Shown: one piece after another, positions 34,301-46,300 of the stretch
How positions within the stretch are numbered: the stretch's first letter is position 1
Layout of the letters: each line of letters begins with the position of its first letter
Assembly (NCBI GenBank): GCA_903813345.2
Contig: CAIIXF020000011.1
Location: 21,437,754-21,497,753 of the forward strand
Length of the DNA: 60,000 nt
DNA from: Owenia fusiformis
Taxonomy: Eukaryota; Annelida; Polychaeta; Sabellida; Oweniidae
Direction: 5' to 3'
The notes under the pieces: generated by a model
What the model saw: only the letters and a program-made list of their open reading frames with translations
The model's database searches: none
Told to the model about the DNA's origin: nothing
Position numbers and translations under genes: made by a program

Positions 34301-37300
34301 ACGGGCTTTTGACATGCGCAGAACTCATGCGCAGAAGCTCTTTTGGTAAATGCCGATCAAAATTCTTAACTTTGAAACATTTCCTTCATTTTATGAACTA
34401 TTTTGCGATAACATTAGAAAAATATGGTGTTGAAAGCACCCAATGATAGATATTAATCGAGAGGATGCACCCGCCAATACTTATATCCAAAGTAGAATAC
34501 ATGTATGGAATTTGACGCGCCGACCTCAGAGAAAACACTTCCGGTTTTATAACCAAATACTCTATCGATCAGAATATCTTATAAAGGAAGAAGAAGAATA
34601 TCTTATTGTAATTTCGCCTGACATCTGCTAATATGATATGTGAATATTTGTTGATTTGATTGTTAATTTCAAATTACTCAGAAGTACACGTAGGTACATA
34701 CTGGCGGATTAGGGGGGGGGGGCCTGGGGGCCCGGGCCCCCCCCCCTTGGGTGGGCCCAGAAAAAAAAAATTGGGCCCAAAAATTTTTTTGAGCCAAACA
34801 AGGCCTTCAGGCCCCAAAAAGTGGGCCTTTTTGGTCATTACTGGGCCTTTGAAGGCCTTATTTTTTAATTTCAGGCCAAATTTTGAAGAAAATGGGCCTC
34901 AAAATTTCAAAATTTGGGCCCACTTTTGGATTTTAGGGGCCCAAAATTTTTTTCCGCGCAAGCGCGGACGTTTTTTTATCTGACCTGAAATTTGGCCCCC
35001 CCCCCTTGTTGGTTCCTGGATCCGCCCCTGGTACATGTAAGGGAAAGAACATAAGTCGAGGTTTACATCGTAAAATAATCTAAGTCCAAGAATGTAAAGC
35101 TTTTTGAAAATGCATGCTATAAAAGTTCACAACTTAAAATCGCAAAATAATCGAAATCCAAGAATGTAATGGAATTTCGCCAATGTAAAGCTTTTTGAAA
35201 ATGCATGCCATAAAATTTCACTTCTATAGATCGTAAAATAATCTAAGTCCAAGAATGTAAAGGAATATGGCCAATGTAAAGCTTTTTAAAAATGCATGCT
35301 GTAAAATTTCACTTCTATAGATCGTAAAATAATCTAAGTCCAAGAATGTAAAGGAATATGGCCAATGTAAAGCTTTTTGAAAATGCATGCTATAAAAGTT
35401 CACAACTTTAAATCGCAAAATAATCGAAATCCAAGAATGTAATGGAATTTCGCCAATGTAAAGCTTTTTGAAAATGCATGCCATAAAATTTCACTTCTAT
35501 AGATCGTAAAATAATCTAAGTCCAAGAATGTAAAGGAATATGGCCAATGTAAAGCTTTTTAAAAATGCATGCTGTAAAATTTCACTTCTATAGATCGTAA
35601 AATAATCTAAGTCCAAGAATGTAAAGGAATATGGCCAATGTAAAGCTTTTTGAAAATGCATGCTATTAAAGTTCACAACTTTCAATCGCAAAATAATCTA
35701 AGTCCAAGAATGTAATGGAATTTTGCCAATGTAAAGCTTTTTGAAAATGCCTGCATAAAAAGTTCACAACTTTGCTTCATGAAATATTCTAAGTCCAAGA
35801 ATGTAAAGGAATATGGCCAATGTAAAGCTTTTTGAAAATACATGCCTTAAAAGTTATCAAGTATATATCGTAAAATATTCTAAGTCCAAGAATGTAAAGG
35901 AAAATGGCCAATGTAAAGCTTTTTGAAAATGCATGCCATAAAATTTCACTTCTATAGATCGTTAAATAATCTAAGTCCAAGAATGTAAAGGAATATGGCC
36001 AATGTAAAGCTTTTTGAAAATGCATGCTATAAAAGTTCACAACTTTCAATCGCAAAATAATCTAAGTCCAAGAATGTAATGGAATTTCGCCAATGTAAAG
36101 CTTTTTGAAAATGCCTGCAAAAAAAGTTCACAACTTTGCTTCATGAAATATTCTAAGTCCAAGAATGTAAAGGAATATGGCCAATGTAAAGCTTTTTGAA
36201 AATACATGCCTTAAAAGTTATCAAGTATATATCGTAAAATATTCTAAGTCCAAGAATGTAAAGGAAAATGGCCAATGTAAAGCTTTTTGAAAATGCATGC
36301 CATAAAATTTCGCTTCTATAGATCGTAAAATAATCTAAGTCCAAGAATGTAAAGGAATATGGCCAATGTAAAGCTTTTTGAAAATGCATGCTATAAAAGT
36401 TCACAACTTTCAATCGCAAAATAATCTAAGTCCAAGAATGTAATGGAATTTTGCCAATGTAAAGCTTTTTGAAAATGCCTGCATAAAAAGTTCACAACTT
36501 TGCTTCGTGAAATATTCTAAGTCCAAGAATGTAAAGGAAAATGGCCAATGTGAAGCTTTTTGAAAATGCCTGCATTAAAAGTTCACAACTTTGCATCATG
36601 AAATATTCTAAGTCCAAGAATGTAAAGGAATATGGCCAATGTAAAGCTTTTTGAAAATGCCTGCTATAAAAGTTCACAAGTTTACATCGTAAAATAATCT
36701 AAGTCCAAGAATGTAATGGAATATGGCCAATGTAAAGCTTTTTGAAAATCCATGCCGTAAATGTTCACAACTTTCAATTGCAAAATAATCTAAGTCCAAG
36801 AATGTAATGGAATTTCGCCAATGTAAAGCTTTTTAAAAATGCATGCTGTAAAATTTCACTTCTATAGATCGTAAAATAATCTAAGTCCAAGAATGTAAAG
36901 GAATATGGCCAATGTAAAGCTTTTTGAAAATGCATGCTATTAAAGTTCACAACTTTCAATCGCAAAATAATCTAAGTCCAAGAATGTAATGGAATTTTGC
37001 CAATGTAAAGCTTTTTGAAAATGCCTGCATAAAAAGTTCACAACTTTGCTTCATGAAATATTCTAAGTCCAAGAATGTAAAGGAAAATGGCCAATGTGAA
37101 GCTTTTTGAAAATGCCTGCATTAAAAGTTCACAACTTTGCATCATGAAATATTCTAAGTCCAAGAATGTAAAGGAATATGGCCAATGTAAAGCTTTTTGA
37201 AAATGCCTGCTATAAAAGTTCACAAGTTTACATAGTAAAATAATCTAAGTCCAAGAATTTAATGGAATATGGCCAATGTAAAGCTTTTTGAAAATGTATG

Positions 37301-40300
37301 CTATAAAAGTTCACAACTTTCAATCGCAAAATAATCTAAGTCCAAGAATGTAATGGAATTTTGCCAATGTAAAGCTTTTTGAAAATGCCTGCATAAAAAG
37401 TTCACAACTTTGCTTCGTGAAATATTCCAAGTCCAAAAATGTAAAGGAATATCGCCAATGTAAAGGTTTTTGGAAATGCATGCTATAAAAGTTCACAACT
37501 TTCAATTGCAAAATATTCTGAGTCCAAGAATGTAAAGGAAAATGGCCAATGTAAAGCTTTTTGAAAATGCATGCCATAAAATTTCACTTCTATAGATCGT
37601 AAAATAATCTAAGTCCAAGAATGTAAAGGAATATGGCCAATGTAAAGCTTTTTGAAAATGCATGCTATAAAAGTTCACAACTTTCAATTGCAAAATAATC
37701 TAAGTCCAAGAATGTAATGGAATTTCGCCAATGTAAAGCTTTTTGAAAATGCCTGCATTAAAAGTTCACAACTTTGTTTCGTGAAATATTCTAAGTCCAA
37801 GAATGTAAAGGAAAATGGCCAATGTAAAGCTTTTTGAAAATGCATGCCATGACATTTCACTTCCATAGATCGTAAAATAATCTAAGTCCAAGAATGTAAA
37901 GGAATATGGCCAATGTTAAGCTTTTTAAAAATGCATGTTGCAAAATTTCACCTCGTTAGATCGTAAAATAATCTACCTGTAAGTCCAAAAATGTAATGGA
38001 ATTTCGCCAATGTAAAGCTTTTTGAAAATGCCTGCAAAAAAAGTTCACACTTTTGCTTCATGAAATATTCTAAGTCCAAGAATGTAAAGGAAAATGGCCA
38101 ATGTGAAGCTTTTTGAAAAAGCCTGCATTAAAAGTTCACAACTTTGCATCGTGAAATATTTGAAGTCCAAGATTGTAAAGGAATATGGCCAATGTAAAGC
38201 TTTTTGAAAATGCCTGCTATAAAAGTTCACAAGTTTACATCATAAAATAATCTAAGTCAAAGAATGTAAAGGAATATGGCCAATGTAAAGCTTTTTGAAA
38301 ATGCATGCTATAAAAGGTCATAACTTTCAATCGTAAAATAATCTAAGTCCAAGAATGTAATGGAATTTCGCCAATGTAAAGCTTTTTGAAAATGCATGCC
38401 ATAAAATTTCACTTCTATAGATCGTAAAATAATCTAAGTCCAAGAATGTAAAGGAATATGGCCAATGTAAAGCTTTTTAAAAATGCATGCTGTAAAATTT
38501 CACTTTTATAGATCGTAAAATAATCTAAGTCCAAGAATGTAAAGGAATATGGCCAATGAAAAGCTTTTTGAAAATGGGTGCCTCAAAATTTCACAACTTT
38601 TAATCGTGAAATAACCAAAGTCCAAGAATGTAAAGAAATATCGCATATGTAAAGCATTTTGAAAATGGATGCCTTAAAAGTTCACAACTAAGCATCATAA
38701 AATAGTCTAAGTCCTAAAATGTAATGGAATATGGCCAATGTAAAGCTTTTTGAAAAGACATGCCCAAAAAGTTCACAACTTTAAATCGTAAAATATTCTA
38801 AGTCCAAGAATGTATAGGAAATATGGCCAATGTGAAGCTTTTTGAAAATTCATGCTTGAAAATATTACAAATCTACATTGTGAAAAACAGAGTGCAAGAA
38901 TGTAAAGGAAATTGGCCATTGTAAAGCTTTTTGAAAATGGGTGCATCAAAAATTCACAACTTTTAATAGTAAAATTTAACCGTTTATATTTATCTTTATC
39001 AGAATTTCTACTTAATGATATAGCTAGAAAAAAAAACTTTACTTTTAAATGCCATAATTTTTTGTCCCTAAACCTTGACATATATATTTTTGCCGTTCTA
39101 CTGACGAAATGAAGCAGTGAAATGGACTCTAGAGAAAATAAATAAAATACTAAAGAGTGTAGTAAGCTTAGATCATAGGATTTCAGTTATGAGTATAGGG
39201 TGATATACTGTAGGGATTGACCCAACTCAATATGCTGAGGGGATTGGAAAACACATACAAAGCTCAGCCCTGTCAACCCTCATGTAGGCGTGATTGTCAC
39301 TCATTTGCTGAAAAAATATAGAAAGCACGCATGAATTTAGCATGTATGATCAAATATCACGCAAATCACCCATTTTGTTGATATTTTTAAAAATCTTTTT
39401 TTTTATAAAATGCCGATATGGTAAAATACAGAACGGAGAAAAAAAGCAAACCCTTAAGAAAAAAGCCATGGTAACCATGGTATTCCATGGTGCGCCCATG
39501 GTAATCCATGGTTTTCCATGGAAATTCATGGTTTTCCATGTTATTTTCCATGGAAATTCATGGACGCCCATGGTAATCTTCCATGGATATTTACCATGAT
39601 TTTCCGTGGTAATTGTTGGTTTTTAATGGATGTGTCATGGAGATGTAAAATCAACAATTTTGGTAGGATTTGTATTTACCAAAATCTCCAAAATGAATGT
39701 TTTGATGATATATCCCAGTTAGACTGAGACTTATCATTGAGAAAAAAGGGTGGACATTTCATTTTGAAGGTATAGCAAGAACATTCATCGAATGTTAGAC
39801 TCAGCTTACAAATGAGAAAATATGTGAAACAGCAGAGCAGAGAGTAGGCCACAAGATTTCAAAAACAATTGTGCAAAGGTCTTTTGTGTAGATCAAGACC
39901 AGATAGAGATTGCTTATTTTTTAGGCCAAACACTTCTTTCCTTTGAAAAAGATTAAGTCAAACTAGCCCAAGCTCTGTTTTATTTCAATACTTTCTTTAA
40001 TTTTCAGTTTTAAAAATCAATATGAAGTAATTTAAGAAATAAATAACTCATTTTCTTAAATTACATTTCGTACATTTGAGAATACAATCAAAAACCATGG
40101 TTTCTTTCTTTGAAGTTGAGAAAACTGCAATCAAAAGCCATGGAAGACGGTTGATTGCAATCGAAAGCCATGCTTTTCCATGATTATTTCTTTGATGTTT
40201 TGGAAAGTGCAATCAAAAGCCATGGTTTTCCATGATTATTCTTTTGATCTTTTGAAAGTCCATGGTTTTCCATGGGCTATTTGTTTGGTCTTTTGGAAGC

Positions 40301-43300
40301 AGAAAAATGAATAATACATTATGTTTCTAAATGAACTTCTCCAAATTAAGTCCCATTCAACTTTTATAAGCATATTATCTGAAAAATCCACAGAAAAGTA
40401 TATACTTTTACAGAATTTTGACTTGAAATTGAGATGGGGGATTAAACACAAGCCTATGGCTGCAAACTGAAATGTTATACCTAAGTGATAAAAATTCAAT
40501 TTGTCTATGTAAGAATATTATATTTAAAAGGAAGTTGCATGAAGGAAGGGGAGGGGGTTAACAACACCATTTGGCTTAAAACATGAAACATAGTATAAGT
40601 AATTAAAATTGATTTGTCTTTGAATAGGAATAAATAATCATTTGCATAATTTTTAAATATTTGGTTGCCATTATTCTATGTTAATTAGGTGTCTTAACTC
40701 TCAAATTAATGTCAAAAGATTAATCTCTTTACAACAGATTATAAGAGTTCATTTGCATAATTCTTAAATATTCTGATCTTAATTGTTATTATACATGATA
40801 ATCTTACTCTTTCTAATACTCCCTCTTCAGTAATTATTATTGTCTGTGAGTGTAGACAGTGCAAGTCAAAAACTCATTGTTGATCAAATAAAACCAAATA
40901 GGATTTACTCCAAGTAAAAATGTTTATTCAGTCTGCAATAAGGGAATCCAGTGAGCTGATTTTATCACTTATTTTGTCTTTTTTTACATAAGTGCCAAAG
41001 TTAAATGATAGCAAATCCCAGCAAACAAATTATTACTTTTAATTGTGGGGTCAAATCATCAATTAAAAAAATATTAGTAAACAGTTCTTTGTCATATGAC
41101 ACTATGTACAGAATGTACTAAAAATATATTCAGATTGTAAAAACATGGTTGTATTTCAGGCCTGAAACCAGCTTTTGTCAAGAAGGTCTGACTTTCTCAA
41201 AGATTTTGGGGTGGGGGGGGGGGGTGTCATATTCTTTTATCTATGATTAATGAGACTTATTCTCAATCCAGCTTGGATTCATTCGTTAAAATATTGATTC
41301 AATTTTGAAGATTTGGGTAAAAACAAAACCTGCCAAAATTGTTGATTTTACAACTCAAGTGTCATGGTAAAAATTACCAAACCACCAATTACCACGGAAA
41401 ATCATGGTAAATATCCATGGAAGATTACCATGGGTATCCATGAATTTCCATGGAAAATACCATGAAAAACCATGAATTTCCATGGAAAACCATGGATTAC
41501 CATGGACGCACCATGGAATACCATGGTTACCATGGCTTTTTTCTTAAGGGAACGCATTCCTTTTGGTCTTTGCAAGCGATTTCCATTTATGTCACAAAAT
41601 ATGTATATATCACGCATTGCACCTATCCCATGGCCAGACTAAATGTCTGTTTAGTTTCCAAATGTCAAAATATAGGACCAATGCCACAGTAGATATCAAA
41701 ATATATTCAGAAGTTGAAGAATGCCCCAGAAGAAGGCACATCTCTGCGGAAATGATCCCAAACAAATCCAAATTTGGGACATGTGTTGATGTGTAACTAC
41801 TGGACCAATGCCATACCACAAGTGTGAGGTAGCGTATCTTCCATGACCATTCTCATACCAGAAATTGGAAAAATCCGTATATTGCCATACCTTAAAAGTC
41901 ATAAATTTTGGGGCATTCTCATAACAGAACCTTAAATCTTGGTCCATTGTCATACCAAATGTAAAAAAAGATACCCCATATATGCTGGGGATCCTTGTCA
42001 AGGTTTCTTACTGCCCTTCGAAGGGTTCTTTTTAAACAGGATCACAGTACAGTAAGTATTTGATTGTTGTACTGTACCTATAATAAATCAGATGTAACAT
42101 TTAGTAAACTAGCAAAAGTCCATAATGACTCTTTTTGTTTTGCAGGTAGGATGTATGCGGTGCAGAGAGGTATTAAGACAGACAGCAAAAGTCCAGATTG
42201 TAAACAGTTCTTATTTGGACTTATGGATGAACTGGAAAAGGTAATCTAACTTTAATTAAAGGCTATATGAGAAAGACAGGATACAAATGTGAAAGTTTTG
42301 ATATGTATCTTTGATATGAGGATATAGTGACATTTGACTCTTTGATATAGGATACATAAGGGTTATGTACTGGGAACTTTGGATATGGGGTTTATCCAGA
42401 GGGAGATATGCATATCTACCTGAGGGACCGTAGGGGCCGAAGGTAGATGTGCATATCGAAGCGGGAAGATATGCCCTGGAGCGGGAGATATGGGGGGAGA
42501 TATGGAGTTTCAGGATATGGAAACCTCAAAATCTGGATACGGGATATATCTTACCAACTTATCTCCCTAAAACTCTACTTGCCATAGGATAAAAATGTTT
42601 ATCCTACACTTAGTGTACTAAATGTATAACATTAAAAAATAAATTTGATATTTATTGGCAAAATGAATAACCAGAGGTTATCGGAACGATATACTCCTGG
42701 CGGAGGATATCGTGACGATACTCCGGAAAACCCAATATGCAGAGGATATTGTGACGATATACTCCGCTTGTTGATTTCCCGCCAAATTGACTCTATTTGG
42801 CAAGAAATTCATTTTGCAATGATATTATACATTTAGTACACTTCTTGTAAGTGTAGGATAATAAGAACATCCTATGATTTTTTTCAGAATATCATTTGAA
42901 TCTACTCGGTGATATTGATATATGCACTCGTTCGCTTTGCTCTCTCGTGCAGATATCAATATCACCTCGTAGATAAAAATGATATTCCTCAAAATCATAG
43001 GATATCCTATGAAAATTGATATTTCCCTCTTTGTTATATGGGAATATATTGATATTTGACTCTTTGTTATGGAAATATATTTATATTTGACTCTTTGTTA
43101 TGGAAATATATTGATATTTGACTCTTTGTTATGGAAATATATTGATATTTGACTCTTAAGCATGAGAATATCTATATGTTATTTACTGGGAGGGAGGGAG
43201 TGCGAGTGTCAATATCATATTGCCCAAGGTCAATATCATATGTTCCGAGGAATAAAACCCATATTCAATCCTGACCAGAAATAATCTGTTTATTTCATAA

Positions 43301-46300
43301 TACATCCCTCTAAAATCTTGCATTTGGATAATGCATTTACATTATGTTAATACTGTAAATACACAGGGGGGGTGACTTTTGACCCATTGGTACGAGAATA
43401 TATTGATATTTGACTCCTTGATATATTAATGTAGTGACATTTGACTCTTTTGTATGGGAACATAGTGATATTTGACTCGTTGATATGGGGACATATTGAT
43501 ATTTTGACATTTTGGTTTGGGATATATTGATATTTGACTCTTTATAGTGACATTGACTCTTTGGTATGAAACAGATTGATAGTAATATTTATATGTGATC
43601 ATCTAGCCTGGGATCATCGACCCATCTATGTGCATAAAAACTCCAGCCTTGTAACCAATACAGCTTGTTGAAGATCGAGTCTACTCCAAAGCACATGATA
43701 CTACCAACAAAATTCTGCACCTCTATAAAATTCGAGACATTTTTACCCATTGCTTATTTCAGATGAAGGTTACACTAAAGGACAATGATGCTATTACCAG
43801 TGAAGTGGTGGCCCAAGCACATATAGAAAATGTTGCTCACAAATTGTTCCTATGGGCAGACAATGAAGACAGAGCTGCTAGGTTTAATAAGTATGTAATC
43901 TACTTTTGAATGCATACAATATGGAAGTTAGGCTACACATTTGAAGTGGACTTGTACTTGTACATCTAGATATGATCCTCTTAGGTAGTAGTAGTAAGTA
44001 GTAGTATACCTGATTGAGTATGAAGGGTTTAGGAAAGATGGGTCATAATATGTTCATGTACAAAATCTCTCAAAGACATATGGCTTAATCTCCCTAGAAT
44101 TTTCTCTGAAATAAGAAGTGAATAAAAAATACTATTGATTCTTAAGTACTATATTCTACTCAAGCACAACAGAGAAGAGTTGCATACAATAGATATACTG
44201 TAGTACATGTGACTTTCAAGGATCAAAAGAGAAAATAAACATTAGACATGTTAATCACATTAGATCTACTTTTGCAATAGAACTAAACATGTTGTAGATC
44301 TACATTTCTTTATCAACCCATACCTATGCATTTGAATATCTTATAACTAATTTGTTCTTGTTGCAATATTGTTAATTTAAAACACAGTATTTTAGCTCTC
44401 AATGTAGGATTGGATAACAGCTATCGCAAATAATATCCCTAAATTTGAATGTTTCAGAAATGTAGTGAAGTCATTTTACTCTTCCTCGATACTTATGGAT
44501 GTCGTCCAACAGTTTGGAGAACTATCAGAAGAGGTAAATATCATATTAACATAACTATTAACAATTTATGTATTGTATAAAGTGTACTTTTCTCACATTT
44601 CAGTTACGTATATTATCGATTTACATTTATTAACATTCAACATAAGACTTGCATCAAACTCTGGACTTCTAATCTACTCAGCCGTTTGTTAAGACTGTGT
44701 GACACAAAGGCTTGATGCTCATTCATAGAGTTAAATATGTGTCCTTGTTGCATCATTTATAGAGGTGTCTTTGTTGTTTGATTTACATAGATATCATTGT
44801 TATAAGATTCAGGTAAGTTCCTTGTTGCGAGATCTACATAATATATAATGTATATAGGTGTTCTTATTGCAAGATCTACATAAGTTTCCTTGTTGAAAGA
44901 TCTACATAGGTGTCCTTTAGAGGTGTCAAGTATTAACCGGTTAACCGGTTAACCGCCGATAATGCCTTGACCGGTCTGAATTTTTATGGGCGGTTAGTTG
45001 ACCGTGTATAATTCTGTTATTTCCCGCGCTTATTTTGCATGCTAATCCGATTGGTTTTATGGTGTCAGTTTCACGTAAGCTACTCATACATGTCATAAGT
45101 CCCATAACTCCTTACAAACATCCAATCAGCAACTTTAATCCCTGCCACATTGCTTTCCCGCGCTTACTTTGCATTTTAATCTGTTTGTTTTTCAAGCGTC
45201 AGTTTCATGTGAGCTACTCATACATGTGATAGGTCCGATAATTCCTTACAAACATCCAATCAGCAACTTTAATCCCTGCCACATTCCTTTCCCGCGCTTA
45301 CTTACATAGAATAACGTAAAGCTTGACGAACGTAAAAAATAAACGCCGATATATCATTTTCAAATTTTTTTCAACTTTCAAGATCGGAGATGAAGATTTC
45401 ACTTGAAATTATCAGTTCAAATTTCCCGCCGGTTAACCGACTTTAACCGGTAAAAACCCCCGGTTAACCGGTTAATGCTCAAGCGGTTAATTGACACCAC
45501 TAGTGTCCTTATTGCAATATTTACATAGATGTCATTGTTACAAGATCTATATATGTGTCCTTGTTGAAATATCTACATAGGTGTCCATATTACAATATTT
45601 ACATAGATGTCATTGTTATAAGATCTATATATGTGTCCTTGTTGAAAGATCTACATAGGTGTCCCTGTTGCAAGATCCACATAGGTGTTATTGTTGCAAG
45701 ATCCACATAGGTGTCCTTGTTGCAAGATCTGCATAGGTGTCCTTGTCACATGATCTACATAGGTGTCCTTGTTGCAAGATCTACATAGGTGTCCTTGTTG
45801 CAAGATCTACATAGGTGTCCTTGTCACAAGATCTACATAGTTGTCCTTGTTGCAAGATCTACATAGGTGTCCTTGTCACAAGATCTACATAGGTGTCCAT
45901 GTTGCAAGATCTACATGGGTGTCCTTGTTGCAAGATCTACATAGGTGTCCATGTTGCAAGATCTACATAGGTGTCCTTGTTGCAAGATCTACATAGGTGT
46001 CCTTGTTGCAAGATCTACATAGGTGTCCATGTTGCAAGATCTACATTGGGTGTCCTTGTTGCAAGATCTACATAGGTGTCCTTGTTGCAAGATCTACATA
46101 GGTGTCCTCGTTGCAAGATCTACATAGGTGTCCTCGTTGCAAGATCTACATAGGTGTCCTTGTTGCAAGATCTACATAGGTGTCCTTGTTGCAAGATCTA
46201 CATAGGTGTCCTTGTTGCAAGATCTACATAGGTGTCCATGTTGCTAGATCTACATAGGTGTCCTTGTTGCAAGATCTACATAAGTGTCCATGTTGCTAGA

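Larger units (their letters stand above)
31594..39131. mobile_element. 7.5-kb foldback element in VTA1 intron 1
   Basis: The outer ends are inverted copies: CTAGAGTCCATTTCACTGC followed by TTCATTTCGTCAGTAGAACG (31594 onward) and their inverse ending at 39131. Inside each end the inverted match continues (TTTAGGGACAAAAA near 31879 and its inverse near 39062), then come arrays of ~91-bp units: left about 1.9 kb (31980-33890), right about 3.9 kb (35065-38960). A unique spacer of about 1.2 kb (33890-35065) holds another small transposon. No clear target-site duplication and no transposase were seen. The architecture is that of a foldback element. Confidence 0.8.
39265..41640. mobile_element. TCACGCA-rich element, copy 3, split by an insertion
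   Basis: The left part (39265-39450: CAGCCCTGTCAACC, GGCGTGATTGTCAC, ATATCACGCA, ACGGAGAAAAAAAGC) and right part (41551-41640: AACGCATTCC, TTTGGTCTTTGCAAGCGATT, ATATATCACGCATTG) join exactly as in the uninterrupted copy at 6549-6850. The interruption is the 2.1-kb CCATGG foldback element. Confidence 0.8.

Noticed and set aside
34660-34983. 107-codon glycine/proline-rich open frame
   Set aside because: It is the poly-G/poly-C interior of the MITE at 34700-35030.
32048-38230. Many open frames of 60-90 codons with nearly the same peptide (F-Q-K-A-L-H-W-P-Y-S-F)
   Set aside because: They are translations of the 91-bp repeat in successive frames, on both strands because the arrays are inverted. 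The 91-bp length shifts frame each unit, so no continuous protein is possible.
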